The notes beneath the pieces were generated by a model. The model saw only the letters and a list, made by a program, of their open reading frames with translations. It was not told the origin of the DNA and searched no databases. From Rhodobacter sp. (GTDB taxonomy: Bacteria; Pseudomonadota; Alphaproteobacteria; Rhodobacterales; Rhodobacteraceae): 39,236 nt of DNA. This document shows positions 7,897-17,017 of this stretch, in pieces. The stretch's first letter is position 1, and the number at the start of each line of letters is the position of its first letter. A program made the translations under genes and the position numbers. The stretch lies in NCBI GenBank assembly GCA_027490955.1, contig JAIXXB010000025.1:1-39236 (forward strand), given 5' to 3'.

Positions 7897-8068
7897 GGAT
7901 ATTTTTTACCTGAATGAAAGCAAGATCATGTCGCGCCCCGGGCCTTTTGCAAGGGGGAGGCGCGACACTTTCACTCAGGACGGTCATCGGGATCCCTCCC
8001 TGTACCGTAGGCATTGAATATCCCGTTTTGGTTAACATAACGTTACTTTCATTCAGGCTCAAATATCC
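7897..8068. repeat. Inverted repeat pair around a structured 125-bp core
   Basis: A 24-bp arm starting GGATATTT and ending CCTGAATGAAAG (7897-7920) is matched in reverse at 8046-8068, CTTTCATTCAGG followed by AAATATCC. The inner 12 bp are identical. Inside is a 9-bp hairpin, TGTCGCGCC (7929-7937) with GGCGCGACA (7960-7968). The whole sits between cobO and cobQ. It looks like a small non-coding repeat element, but no target duplication was found. Confidence 0.5.
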
Positions 8069-8077
8069 CGGGGGTAG

Positions 8078-8116
8078 CCTGCTTTGCAAAGCAAAGCAGG
8101 TAGGGGGCTGGCCCCC
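8078..8116 (-). terminator. Hairpin pair downstream of cobO
   Basis: Two strong stems follow the cobO stop: GGGGG/CCCCC (8103-8107 with 8112-8116) and CCTGCTTTG/CAAAGCAGG (8078-8086 with 8092-8100). There is no long T run, but a GGATATTT element follows in the direction of cobO transcription, as at several other gene ends here. A terminator or 3'-end stabiliser is the likely role. Confidence 0.5.
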
Positions 8117-8125
8117 TCGCCGCCC

Positions 8126-8758
8126 TCAAAACTCAACCCCTTTTTGCGCCTTAATCCCCGAGCGAAACGGATGTTTGATCAGCGTCATTTCCGTGACCAA
8201 ATCGGCCGCATCGATCAGCGCATCCTTGGCATTGCGGCCCGTCAGGACCAGATGGGTTTGGGGCGGCTTTTCGCGGCGCAGAAAGTCCAGCACAGCGTCA
8301 AGGTTCAGGTAATCATAGCGCAGGGCGATGTTGATCTCGTCAAGCAGCACCATGCGAATGGCGGGGTTGCGGATCAGGTCTTTTGCCTTTTCCCAGCCCT
8401 TTTCGGCCATTTCGATATCGCGCGCGCGGTCTTGGGTTTCCCATGTGAACCCTTCGCCCATGGCATGAAATTCGCATAGATGGCCAAAGTTTTCCTCAAT
8501 GATCCGCCGCTCGCCCGTATCCCACGCGCCTTTGATAAATTGCACCACAGCACAGGGCATCTCGTGCGCGATGCAGCGCAAAATCATCCCAAACCCAGAC
8601 GAGGATTTCCCCTTGCCCGCCCCAGTATGCACGATGATCAGCCCGCGGTCAGCGGTTTTGCTGGCCATGATTTTATCACGCGCCGCCTTTTTCTTGGCCA
8701 TTTTGGCGGCATGGCGCGCCGCATCGGAAATCGCGGGAATGTCGGCATCATCGGCCAT
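8126..8758 (-). CDS. cobO: Cob(I)yrinic acid a,c-diamide adenosyltransferase
   Basis: The 210-residue protein matches CobO/BtuR throughout. The N-terminus is basic and helical, the P-loop GAGKGKSSSGFG lies at 46-57, and VVQFIKGAWDTGER, LLDEINIAL and LTGRNAKDALI follow. It transfers the adenosyl group of ATP to the corrin cobalt in the cytoplasm. Length is normal. It is transcribed leftward, away from the riboswitch-led cobW operon, and is followed by cobQ. The 51 bp between its start and the riboswitch must hold promoters for both directions. Confidence 0.96.
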   Translation of the reverse strand: MADDADIPAISDAARHAAKMAKKKAARDKIMASKTADRGLIIVHTGAGKGKSSSGFGMILRCIAHEMPCAVVQFIKGAWDTGERRIIEENFGHLCEFHAMGEGFTWETQDRARDIEMAEKGWEKAKDLIRNPAIRMVLLDEINIALRYDYLNLDAVLDFLRREKPPQTHLVLTGRNAKDALIDAADLVTEMTLIKHPFRSGIKAQKGVEF

Positions 8759-8809
8759 CGGGTCGTCCTTGTTCTTGACTCTCTGCCTGCATTAGATCAG
8801 GTGAGATAT

Positions 8810-8994
8810 ATGTGTTGGTGTCTGATTATGTCAGGCCAAGAGGGAATGCGATAGGCCCGATCATCGGCCAAAGCGCAGCCGCCCCCGCGACCGTGACCGG
8901 AGAGTTTTGTCCATATCCACTGGCAATTGCTGGGAAGGGGGGCAAAGCGTGGGGCATGCCCCGCATCCGCAAGCCGGGAAACCTGCCAACACAT
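8810..8994 (+). promoter_or_regulatory. Cobalamin riboswitch 1, upstream of DUF1636-cobW-cobN
   Basis: Conserved B12 riboswitch blocks appear in order: AAGAGGGAA (8838-8846), GCAGCCGCCCCCGCGAC (about 8875-8891), CCACTGG (8917-8923), TGGGAAGG (8931-8938) and the B12 box AGCCGGGAAACCTGCC (8972-8987). The closing P1 stem is a perfect 9 bp, ATGTGTTGG (8810-8818) with CCAACACAT (8986-8994). It points to the plus-strand operon. Between it and the first gene, GGGCC...GGCCC around 9025-9056 followed by TTT could be a terminator-type switch. Ligand binding is inferred from family. Confidence 0.93.
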
Positions 8995-9089
8995 GAACGG
9001 ACGGGCGGACGGGGTGTGTCGCATCGGGCCTTTGCGCGCGCAAACGCGCCGCGGCCCTTTGGCATATCCTTTGCAGATTGGGGATGGAA

Positions 9090-9446
9090 ATGGCGGCCAC
9101 GCTTTACGTTTGCGCGACCTGCAAGGCAGATCAAATTGTGCCAGATGGCGGCCAGCCCTTGGGCGCACAACTGCGCGATGCGTTGCTGGGTGCCATTTGC
9201 CCCGATGATGTCACGATTAAACCCGTCGAATGTCTGTCTGCCTGCGCGCAGGGCTGCGCCGTTGCCCTACATGGCCATGGTAAATGGGGTTATGTTTACG
9301 GCCGTCTGACCCCTGCCGATGCGCCCGATATTCTAGCAGGTGCTGCGGCCTATGCTGCCACGCGCGATGGTATTGTGCCTTGGCGCGAGCGCCCTGTGAT
9401 TTTCCGCAAGCAAAGCCTTGCCCGCATTCCCCCACTGGAGGCCTGA
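9090..9446 (+). CDS. DUF1636 family metal-binding protein (first copy)
   Basis: This 118-residue protein belongs to DUF1636, a small thioredoxin-like-ferredoxin-type family often found beside cobW. Cysteines suitable for a metal or Fe-S site are CATC near residues 7-10 and CLSACAQGC near 47-55, plus CP near 36. The middle HGHGKWGYVYG and the end ARIPPLEA are shared in pattern with the second copy at 22125. I chose the ATG at 9090 because GGGG lies six bases upstream; 9084 and a TTG at 9078 are also in frame. It is the first gene after riboswitch 1 and directly abuts cobW. A role in cobalt delivery or redox is inferred only from its place. Confidence 0.85.
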   Translation: MAATLYVCATCKADQIVPDGGQPLGAQLRDALLGAICPDDVTIKPVECLSACAQGCAVALHGHGKWGYVYGRLTPADAPDILAGAAAYAATRDGIVPWRERPVIFRKQSLARIPPLEA

Positions 9447-10481
9447 ATGACCGATCTGTCCAAAATCCCCGTCACTGTCATCACTGGCTTTCTGGGCGCA
9501 GGCAAAACCACTTTGATCCGCCATTTAATGGCCAATCCGCAGGGCAAGCGTCTTGCGATCTTGGTCAATGAATTTGGCTCGGTCGGGGTGGATGGCGATA
9601 TCCTTAAATCCTGCGCCGATGAAAATTGCCCTGTGGAAAATATCGTCGAACTGGCCAATGGCTGCATTTGCTGCACTGTGGCCGATGATTTCATTCCCAC
9701 GATCGAGGCGCTAATGGCCATGCCGCACCGCCCCGATCATATCTTGATTGAAACCTCGGGCCTTGCCCTGCCCAAGCCATTGCTCAAGGCCTTCGATTGG
9801 CCTGCCATACGCTCGCGCATCACAGTGGATGGGGTGGTGACTGTGGCCGATGCCGAGGCGGTCGCCGCAGGTCGCTTTGCCCCCGATGAGGCGGCGGTCG
9901 CGGCCCAGCGCGCCGCTGATAACAGCCTTGACCATGAAACGCCCCTGTCCGAAGTGTTCGAAGATCAAATCGCCTGCGCCGATATCGTCCTGCTGTCCAA
10001 GGCCGATTTGGCGGGCGCGGCGGGGCTGGCAGCGGCCCGTGCCGCAATTAACGCCGAAGCGCCGCGCAAACTGCCAATGCTAGAGATGACCGAAGGCGCG
10101 ATTGACCCGCGCCTGATCTTGGGCCTGAATTCCCGCGCCGAAGATGATCTTGCCGCCCGCCCATCGCATCACGATGGCGAGGATGGGCACGAGCATGACG
10201 ATTTCAACACCATTGTCATCGATTTGCCCGAAATTGCCGATCCAGAAGTGCTGTCGGCGGCGATCACCCGCCTTTCGCAAGAGCAGAACATTCTGCGCGT
10301 TAAGGGGTTTATTGCCGTGCAGGGCAAACCGATGCGGCTATTGGTGCAGGCGGTGGGCGCGCGGGTGCGGATGCAGTATGATCGCCCTTGGGGCAGTGCA
10401 GCGCGCCGCAGCCAGTTGGTCGTTATTGCCGAAATGGCCGATGTGAACGAGGCGGCCATTCGCGCCGTTTTGGAAGGCTAA
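9447..10481 (+). CDS. cobW: CobW, G3E-family GTPase metallochaperone
   Basis: The 344-residue protein has the CobW order: Walker A GFLGAGKTT at 14-22, NEFGSVGVDG at 41-50, the metal motif GCICC at 72-76, ETSGLALPK near 102-110, the GTP-specificity motif SKAD at 184-187, and a His-rich loop HHDGEDGHEHDD at 241-252. A CobW C-terminal domain with RVKGFI follows. CobW binds Co(II) with GTP and is thought to supply cobalt to the CobNST chelatase. It starts immediately after the DUF1636 stop and ends three bases before cobN, which fits this role. Confidence 0.96.
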   Translation: MTDLSKIPVTVITGFLGAGKTTLIRHLMANPQGKRLAILVNEFGSVGVDGDILKSCADENCPVENIVELANGCICCTVADDFIPTIEALMAMPHRPDHILIETSGLALPKPLLKAFDWPAIRSRITVDGVVTVADAEAVAAGRFAPDEAAVAAQRAADNSLDHETPLSEVFEDQIACADIVLLSKADLAGAAGLAAARAAINAEAPRKLPMLEMTEGAIDPRLILGLNSRAEDDLAARPSHHDGEDGHEHDDFNTIVIDLPEIADPEVLSAAITRLSQEQNILRVKGFIAVQGKPMRLLVQAVGARVRMQYDRPWGSAARRSQLVVIAEMADVNEAAIRAVLEG

Positions 10482-10484
10482 GCC

Positions 10485-13400
10485 ATGCATGTCGTCTTCC
10501 GCGAAAGCCACGGGCTAGAGGAAGGCGAGGTTGCCTTTGATCTGGGGCAAACGCCTGCAGATTTGGTTGTGCTGTCATTTTCTGACAGCGATCTGGGCGC
10601 TTTTGCTGCAGGCTTTGCACGGGCCCGCGCGCAAGGGGCAGAACTGCCAAGCGTTCGGTTGGCCAGTTTAATGGCGCTGAAACATCCTTTGTCCGTGGAC
10701 ACCTATGTCGAAAAAACCTTGGCAGGCGCAAAGGGTATTTTGGTGCGGCTGATTGGCGGGCAAAGCTATTGGCCTTATGGCTTGGCCAGCCTTGCCGATT
10801 TGGCGCGCAAAAAGGGCATTGCGCTGGCCGTGCTGCCTGCCGATGGGCGCGATGATGCGAACCTTGACGCGCTGTCCACCTTACCCATTTCCACTCTGCG
10901 CCAGCTGCAGCACCTGTGCGATGCGGGCGGGGCAGTGGCCGCGCAGGCGGCGCTGGCGCAAATGGCACTGGCGGCAGGGGTTTACGCCAGCCCCGTTTTG
11001 GGGGCCAAAACCGTACCCGATTGTGGCTGGTATCTGAACGGCAATATCAGCGCCGATATGCCCGAAGCCTTTCAGGCAGGTCCGCGCGTGGCGGTGACGT
11101 TCTATCGCAGCTATGTCACATCCGCCGATCTTGCCCCGATTGACGCGCTGATGGCGCAACTGGCGGCGCGCGGCTTTGCGCCCGTCGGCCTCTTTGCGCC
11201 CTCCCTGAAGGCCCCCGAGGCTGGGCCATTTCTGCGGGCGGCATTGGCCGAAATCGCCCCCGCCTCCATCATCAATGCCACGGCCTTTTCTGCCAAGGGC
11301 GAGGATGGCGCAACCCCGCTGGATGGCGCGGGATGCCCCGTGTTCCAAGTGGCCCTCTCTACCGCCCGCCGCCGCGATTGGGCCGCATCCGAGCGCGGGT
11401 TATCGCCCGCCGATCTGGCCATGCATGTGGTCTTGCCCGAAGTTGATGGGCGCATCTTTGCGGGCCTCATCAGCCATAAATCCCCGCAAAAGCGTGACCC
11501 TGATTTGCAGTTTTCCCGCTTTGCCCACCGCGCCGATGACGAGCGTATTGCCCGCGTGGTCGGGCGCGTTGCGGGCTGGCACAAATTGGCGCAAACCCCG
11601 CGCGCGCGGCGCGATTTGGCCTTTGTGCTATCGACCTATCCGGGCCGCGCCGACCAAATGGCCCATGCCGTTGGGCTGGATGTGCTGGGCAGCCTGCCGC
11701 CCATTCTGGCGGCGCTGGCGACAAAAGGCTATGATCTGCCCCCCATCACGGGGCTTTCAGATGGGCTACTTAAGCAAACGCAAAGCTGGCCAATGGCAGA
11801 GTATCTTTTTGCCCTCTCTCGCCTGCCGCAATCCTTGCAAGAGGCCGTGCACAGTGCATGGGGCGCGCCCGAAGATGACCCGCAGGTCGCAGGCGGCGCG
11901 TTTCAGTTTCCCGCCCTGCGCCACGGCCGCGCGATCATTGCGCTGCAGCCTGAACGCGGCGACGCGCCCGCGCGCGATGCCAGCTATCACGACCTCTCGC
12001 GCACACCGCGCCATTCCTATGTGGCCTTTTATCTGTGGCTGCAAAGCTGCGCGCCCCATGCGCTGATCCACATGGGGGCGCATGGCACACTGGAATGGTT
12101 GCCGGGTAAATCCGTGGCCCTCTCGGCCGATTGCTGGCCCGATGCGCTGCTGGGCGATACCCCCGTGACCTATCCCTTTATTGTCAATGATCCGGGCGAG
12201 GCGGCGCAGGCCAAACGCCGCCTTGGCGCGGTCACCTTGGGCCATATGCCCCCGCCCCTGCGCGCCAGCGCCCTGCCCGAAAACCTGTCAGCGCTGGAAC
12301 GTTTGCTGGATGAATATGCCACGGCAGACGGGCTTGACCCAGCCCGCCGCACCCGCCTGATTTCTGCCATCCGCACCGCAGCCCAAGATGCAGGGGTAGA
12401 GGCAGATTTGAACATCCCCCCAAATGCCAGCCCCGCCGAAGCGATCACCCGCATCGACCGCTTTGTCTGTGACATCAAAGAAAGCCAATATGGCGACGGG
12501 CTGCACATTTGGGGCGGGGCCAGCGGCGAGATGGAGGGGCTGATCGCCGCTCTTGACGGCACGCGCGTGGCCGCAGGGCCTGCGGGCAGCCCCTATCGCG
12601 GGCGCGCCGATGTTCTGCCCACGGGGCGCAATTTGTTTTCGGTCGATCCGCGCGCCGTGCCATCGCGCGCCGCCCATGCCCAAGGCGTGAAACTGGCCGA
12701 AGAATTGATCCGCCGCCATTTGCAAGATGCAGGTGATTATCCGCGCGGCTTGGTATTGGATCTGTGGGGATCGGCCACCATGCGCACGGCAGGCGAAGAG
12801 GTGGCCATGGCGCTGCATCTGGCGGGTCTTGCGCCCCTATGGGACAGCGCATCGGGCCGCGTGACGGGGTTCGAAGTGATCCCACTTGCGCTGCTGGACC
12901 GCCCGCGCATCGATGTGACCTTGCGCATATCGGGTCTTTTTCGCGATATCTTCCCTGCCCTTGGACAGATGTTTGCTGCAGGTGTGGCGGCGCTGGCCGC
13001 GCGGGATGAAGACGCGGCCGATAACCCCTATGTCGCGGCGGCTGCGGCGCAGGATCAGGCCCGCGTCTTTGGCCCCAAACCCGGCCTTTATGGTATGGGG
13101 ATGCAGGCCGCGCTGACCGATTATTCAGATGCAGGCCGCGCCGCTGCGGGCGAGGCTTGGCTGACCGCCGCCAGCTATGCGATGGATGCAAAAGGCAATA
13201 TTGCCCCTGACCGCACAGGGATCGAGGCGCGGGTGCGCGCCGCAGATGCCTATGCCCATGTGCAAGATTTGGTTGAAACCGATGTGCTGATGGCCCCCGA
13301 TTACGCCGCGCATGAGGGCGGGTTTGCCGCAGCCAGCGCGCATTTGGGTGGCGGCGCGGCCCTGTATCATATCGACAGCGCCAACCCTAATGCCCCACGC

Positions 13401-13739
13401 GCCCGCAGCGTGACCGAGGAGCTTGCCCGCACCCTGCGCGCCCGCGCCGCCGATCCCGCTTGGGCCAATGGCATGATGCGCCACGGCTTTCGCGGCGCAG
13501 CCGAAATCGCGGCCACTTTGGATAACCTTGCCGCCTATGCGCACCTGACCCGTGCAGTTCCTGCGCATTTGTTTGACCTGTACCATAACGCGACCTTAGG
13601 GCGGGATGATGTCACCGCCTTTATGGCCCGCGAAAACCCTGCCGCGCTTGCCGCCCTGCAAGGCCGCTTTGCCGCCCTGCGCGAGGCGGGCCTTTGGGCC
13701 AGTCGCCGCAACGCCATGGGCGAAGGGGAAAGACTATGA
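10485..13739 (+). CDS. cobN: Cobaltochelatase large subunit CobN
   Basis: At 1084 residues this is somewhat shorter than Pseudomonas denitrificans CobN (about 1275). The conserved magnesium/cobalt chelatase core is clear: HMGAHGTLEWLPGK in the middle of the protein, followed by YPFIVNDPGEAAQAKRR, and later the G-x-M-E-G-L and RNLFSVDPRAVPS blocks and the C-terminal YDLYHN-like LFDLYHNATLG. It inserts Co(II) into hydrogenobyrinic acid a,c-diamide with ATP, together with CobS and CobT, which are not in this window. The N-terminal domain MHVVFRESHGLEE is the usual start. Its stop overlaps the cobG start by four bases. Confidence 0.96.
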   Translation: MHVVFRESHGLEEGEVAFDLGQTPADLVVLSFSDSDLGAFAAGFARARAQGAELPSVRLASLMALKHPLSVDTYVEKTLAGAKGILVRLIGGQSYWPYGLASLADLARKKGIALAVLPADGRDDANLDALSTLPISTLRQLQHLCDAGGAVAAQAALAQMALAAGVYASPVLGAKTVPDCGWYLNGNISADMPEAFQAGPRVAVTFYRSYVTSADLAPIDALMAQLAARGFAPVGLFAPSLKAPEAGPFLRAALAEIAPASIINATAFSAKGEDGATPLDGAGCPVFQVALSTARRRDWAASERGLSPADLAMHVVLPEVDGRIFAGLISHKSPQKRDPDLQFSRFAHRADDERIARVVGRVAGWHKLAQTPRARRDLAFVLSTYPGRADQMAHAVGLDVLGSLPPILAALATKGYDLPPITGLSDGLLKQTQSWPMAEYLFALSRLPQSLQEAVHSAWGAPEDDPQVAGGAFQFPALRHGRAIIALQPERGDAPARDASYHDLSRTPRHSYVAFYLWLQSCAPHALIHMGAHGTLEWLPGKSVALSADCWPDALLGDTPVTYPFIVNDPGEAAQAKRRLGAVTLGHMPPPLRASALPENLSALERLLDEYATADGLDPARRTRLISAIRTAAQDAGVEADLNIPPNASPAEAITRIDRFVCDIKESQYGDGLHIWGGASGEMEGLIAALDGTRVAAGPAGSPYRGRADVLPTGRNLFSVDPRAVPSRAAHAQGVKLAEELIRRHLQDAGDYPRGLVLDLWGSATMRTAGEEVAMALHLAGLAPLWDSASGRVTGFEVIPLALLDRPRIDVTLRISGLFRDIFPALGQMFAAGVAALAARDEDAADNPYVAAAAAQDQARVFGPKPGLYGMGMQAALTDYSDAGRAAAGEAWLTAASYAMDAKGNIAPDRTGIEARVRAADAYAHVQDLVETDVLMAPDYAAHEGGFAAASAHLGGGAALYHIDSANPNAPRARSVTEELARTLRARAADPAWANGMMRHGFRGAAEIAATLDNLAAYAHLTRAVPAHLFDLYHNATLGRDDVTAFMARENPAALAALQGRFAALREAGLWASRRNAMGEGERL

Positions 13740-14899
13740 GCGCGCGCTCCCGCTCCCCCGTCATCCAAGGCTGGTGTCCCGGCGCATTGCGGCCCATGGA
13801 ATCGGGCGATGGCTGGGTGGTGCGGGTGCGTCCGCGCGCAGGGCGGCTGAGCCAAGATCAGGCGCGCGAGATTGCAGCGCTGTCTGCTGCGCATGGCAAT
13901 GGGCTGATTGATCTGTCCGCCCGCGCCAATGTGCAATTGCGCGGGGTAAGCATGGCCAGCCACACCCCCCTCATCGCAGGATTGCGCGGCCTTGATTTGC
14001 TCGATGACAGCGCCGAGGCGGAATCGCAGCGCAACGTCACCCTCGCGCCGTTTTGGAGCCCCCGCGATGGGGCCTATGACATGGCGCTAGATTTATCTGC
14101 CGCCCTCACCGCGCCCCGCGCAATGCGCCTGCCCAGCAAATTTGGCTTTGTGCTGGATTTGGGCGCAGCCCCGATTCTGCGGCACAGCGCTGCCGATATT
14201 CGTATCGAGCGCGCCCTTGGCGGCGCGCTGGTTTATGCCAACGGGGCGCAGACGGGGGCAGTTGTGCCCATGGCGCAGGCGGTGACGCAGGCCCTTGGCT
14301 TGGCGCAGTGGTTCGTTGATGCGGGCGGAGTTGGGCCAGATGGGCGTGGGCGGATGGCCGCGCTTTTGGCAGGCGGTGCTGCGCTGCCCGCCGATTTCAC
14401 GATGCATCCTGTGCCTCTTGCACCGCCATTCATGCCGCGCATTGGCCTGCATCCCACTGGCGCGCTGGTTGGCTTTGACTTTGGCCAGATGCAGGCAGAG
14501 ACCTTGGCAGCCTTGGCCGATTTAGGCCCCCTGCGCATCACGCCGTGGCGGATGGTGTTGGTCGAAGGGGCAACTGCCATGCCAAACCTGCCGCAATTGA
14601 TCACGCAGCCAGATGACCCGATGCTGCGCGTCATCGCCTGCACGGGCGCGCCTGCCTGCAGTCAGGCCCACAGGCCCACCCGCGATCTGGCCCGCGCCTT
14701 GGCCCCGCATATCCCGCAGGCAAGCCTTTGCCATATTTCGGGTTGCGCCAAGGGCTGCGCCCATCCCACTGCTGCCGCGCTCACGCTGACTGCCACGCCG
14801 CAGGGCTTTGACCTTGTGCTAAATGGCTGCGCAGGCGATACCCCCACACGCGCGGGTCTTGCCCCGTCTTTCATTCCGCAGGCCCTCCATGCCCTATAG
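13736..14899 (+). CDS. cobG: Precorrin-3B synthase CobG
   Basis: The start at 13736 (ATGA overlap with the cobN stop) gives 387 residues. The fold is nitrite/sulfite-reductase-like: VIQGWCPGALRPM at the start, LSARANVQLRGV near 60-71, and the C-terminal 4Fe-4S cysteines in CTGAPACSQA and GCAKGCAHP. CobG is the oxygen-dependent mono-oxygenase that converts precorrin-3A to precorrin-3B, marking the aerobic route. It overlaps cobH by 11 bp. No lesions are seen in the cluster-binding region. Confidence 0.94.
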   Translation: MSARSRSPVIQGWCPGALRPMESGDGWVVRVRPRAGRLSQDQAREIAALSAAHGNGLIDLSARANVQLRGVSMASHTPLIAGLRGLDLLDDSAEAESQRNVTLAPFWSPRDGAYDMALDLSAALTAPRAMRLPSKFGFVLDLGAAPILRHSAADIRIERALGGALVYANGAQTGAVVPMAQAVTQALGLAQWFVDAGGVGPDGRGRMAALLAGGAALPADFTMHPVPLAPPFMPRIGLHPTGALVGFDFGQMQAETLAALADLGPLRITPWRMVLVEGATAMPNLPQLITQPDDPMLRVIACTGAPACSQAHRPTRDLARALAPHIPQASLCHISGCAKGCAHPTAAALTLTATPQGFDLVLNGCAGDTPTRAGLAPSFIPQALHAL

Positions 14900-15518
14900 C
14901 TACATCACCGATGGCGCAGAAATCTATCGCCAGTCTTTCGCCACCATCCGCGCCGAGGCGGATTTGGCCCGCTTTACCCCCGAGGAAGAGGTGGTCGCCG
15001 TGCGCATGATCCACGCCGCAGGCATGGTCGGGCTGGAAAAGCACGTGGATTTCACACCCAATGCTGCCGTCGCCGCCCGCGCTGCATTGGAAAGCGGCGC
15101 GCCGATTTTATGTGATGTGCGCATGGTGTCCGAAGGTATCACGCGGCCCCGTCTGCCTGCCAACAATCAGATTATCTGCACCTTGCAAGACCCTGCCGTC
15201 CCTGCCCTTGCCGCGCAAATGGGCAACACGCGCTCGGCCGCTGCAGTCGAATTATGGCGGCCAAAACTGGCGGGGGCTGTGGTGGTGATTGGCAACGCCC
15301 CTACCGCGCTGTTTCATCTGCTCAACATGCTCGAAGATCCCGCCTGCCCGCGCCCCGCTGCGATTATTGGCTGTCCTGTCGGTTTTATCGGCGCAGCAGA
15401 AAGCAAGGATGCGCTGATGGCCGCGCCGCCCTGCCCTGCCATGGTGGTGCGCGGGCGGCTGGGGGGCAGTGCGATTGCCGTGGCCGCGCTGAACGCGCTG
15501 GCCAGCCGAAAGGAATAG
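14889..15518 (+). CDS. cobH: Precorrin-8X methylmutase CobH
   Basis: The 209-residue product starts MPYSYITDGAEIYRQSF and contains the CobH/CbiC blocks: the catalytic-His segment VRMIHAAGMV, ILCDVRMVSEGI, and GNAPTALFHLL followed by GCPVGFIGAAESK. It moves a methyl group from C11 to C12 of precorrin-8X, giving hydrogenobyrinic acid. I chose this start because homology begins here; the open frame extends upstream through the end of cobG. It overlaps cobG by 11 bp and is followed after three bases by cobI. Confidence 0.95.
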   Translation: MPYSYITDGAEIYRQSFATIRAEADLARFTPEEEVVAVRMIHAAGMVGLEKHVDFTPNAAVAARAALESGAPILCDVRMVSEGITRPRLPANNQIICTLQDPAVPALAAQMGNTRSAAAVELWRPKLAGAVVVIGNAPTALFHLLNMLEDPACPRPAAIIGCPVGFIGAAESKDALMAAPPCPAMVVRGRLGGSAIAVAALNALASRKE

Positions 15519-15521
15519 TGC

Positions 15522-16265
15522 ATGGGCCGCATCATCTGCGCAGGACTTGGGCCGGGTGATCCCGATCTGATGTCGGTCAAATCTGACCGCGCCGTGCGCA
15601 GCGCGCGCCATGTGGCCTATTTCCGCAAACTGGGCCGCGCAGGCCAAGCGCGGCGCATTGTGAACGGCATGCTGCGCGAGGGTGTGGTGGAATATCCCAT
15701 GGAATATCCCGTCACCACCGAGATGCATTTTGACAGCCCCGAATATATCGCGGCGCTGTCAGGTTTTTATGATGATTGGGCCGATCGGCTGGCGCGAATG
15801 GCGCGCGAGTTGCCCGATGACATTGTGGTGCTATGCGAAGGCGATCCGTTCTTTTACGGCAGTTTCATGCATCTTTATACCCGCCTGCAGGGCCGCGCCG
15901 ATATGCAGGTGATTGCGGGCATCACGGGCATGGCGGGCTGTTGGCATGCCACAGGCGTGCCGATGACATGGGGCGATGATGTTCTGACTGTGCTGATGGG
16001 CACGCTGCCGACAGATGATCTGGTTGCCCATATGCGCGCCGCCGATGCGCTGGCCATTATGAAAACAGGGCGCAATTTGCCGCGCGTGCGCGATGCGCTG
16101 GCACAAGCGGGCCGTTTGGATGACGCATGGCTGATTGAACGCGGCACGATGCCAGATCAACGCGTGCTGCGCCTATCTGATGTGGACGCCGCCGACTGCC
16201 CCTATTTTGCGATTGTTTTGGTGCATGGCCAAGGCCGCCGCCCCGAAGCGGGAGGCATAGAATGA
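15522..16265 (+). CDS. cobI: Precorrin-2 C20-methyltransferase CobI
   Basis: This 247-residue SAM-dependent methyltransferase of the CobI/CbiL type has the N-terminal GLGPGDPDLMSVKS motif, the central CEGDPFFYGSFMHL block and AGITGMAGCW. The long insertion around EYPMEYPVTTEMHFDS is typical of C20-methyltransferases. It methylates precorrin-2 at C20 to give precorrin-3A, the substrate of CobG. It overlaps cobJ by four bases (ATGA). Confidence 0.95.
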   Translation: MGRIICAGLGPGDPDLMSVKSDRAVRSARHVAYFRKLGRAGQARRIVNGMLREGVVEYPMEYPVTTEMHFDSPEYIAALSGFYDDWADRLARMARELPDDIVVLCEGDPFFYGSFMHLYTRLQGRADMQVIAGITGMAGCWHATGVPMTWGDDVLTVLMGTLPTDDLVAHMRAADALAIMKTGRNLPRVRDALAQAGRLDDAWLIERGTMPDQRVLRLSDVDAADCPYFAIVLVHGQGRRPEAGGIE

Positions 16266-17017
16266 CCGCGACAAAACCCCAATCTGCACGATGGGTGGTT
16301 GTTGCGGGCCTTGGGCCGGGCTCGGACGGCATGGTCACACCCGAAGTCAGCGCTGCCATTGCTGATGCGACTGACATCATCGGCTATATCCCCTATGTTG
16401 CGCGTATTGCGCCGCGCGCGGGGCTAACACTGCACGCCTCTGACAATCGTGTCGAATTGGACCGCGCTGGCCATGCGCTGGAACTGGCCGCCGCGGGCGG
16501 GCGGGTGGTGGTGGTGTCTTCTGGCGATCCAGGTGTTTTTGCGATGGCCTCGGCCCTGTTCGAGGCATTGGAATCTGCCCCACAGTATTTGGACTTAGAT
16601 ATTCGCATCCTGCCTGGAATCACGGCGATGCTGGCGGCGGCGGCGGCAGCGGGCGCGCCATTGGGGCATGATTTTGCCTGTATCAACCTGTCTGATAACC
16701 TAAAACCCTTTGATCTGCTCGCGCGGCGCGTGCGCCTGTGCGCGCAGGCAGATTTGGCCATGGCCTTTTACAACCCGCGCTCGGCCTCGCGTCCCGATAC
16801 ATTTGGCCGCATCTTAGAGATATTGCGCGTAGAATGTGCGCCGCACACCCTGATCACCTTTGCCCGCGCCGTATCCACGCCCGAACAGCGGCTTGAAACA
16901 GTCACCCTAGACATGGCGCGCCCAGAGATGGCTGATATGCGCACTGTGGTTTTGGTTGGCAATTCGGCCACGCGGAAATTGGGGCGCTTTATTTATACGC
17001 CGCGCAAGGCCTTATGA
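16262..17017 (+). CDS. cobJ: Precorrin-3B C17-methyltransferase CobJ
   Basis: The 251-residue protein has GLGPGSDGMVTPE near its start, the C17-specific DIIGYIPYV segment, SSGDPGVFAMA and the AFYNPRS and VSTPEQ blocks. It methylates C17 with ring contraction, giving precorrin-4, the substrate of CobM. Length is normal for the single-domain form. Its last 25 bp overlap the tail of cobK, which runs the other way. Confidence 0.95.
   Translation: MTATKPQSARWVVVAGLGPGSDGMVTPEVSAAIADATDIIGYIPYVARIAPRAGLTLHASDNRVELDRAGHALELAAAGGRVVVVSSGDPGVFAMASALFEALESAPQYLDLDIRILPGITAMLAAAAAAGAPLGHDFACINLSDNLKPFDLLARRVRLCAQADLAMAFYNPRSASRPDTFGRILEILRVECAPHTLITFARAVSTPEQRLETVTLDMARPEMADMRTVVLVGNSATRKLGRFIYTPRKAL

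Noticed and set aside
8759-8809. A second riboswitch directed at cobO
   Set aside because: No B12 box or core is seen on the minus strand; all conserved blocks there belong to the plus-strand riboswitch.
10485-13739. CobN as a truncated gene
   Set aside because: It is shorter than the Pseudomonas protein, but all conserved blocks and both ends are present, so it looks like a normal shorter form.
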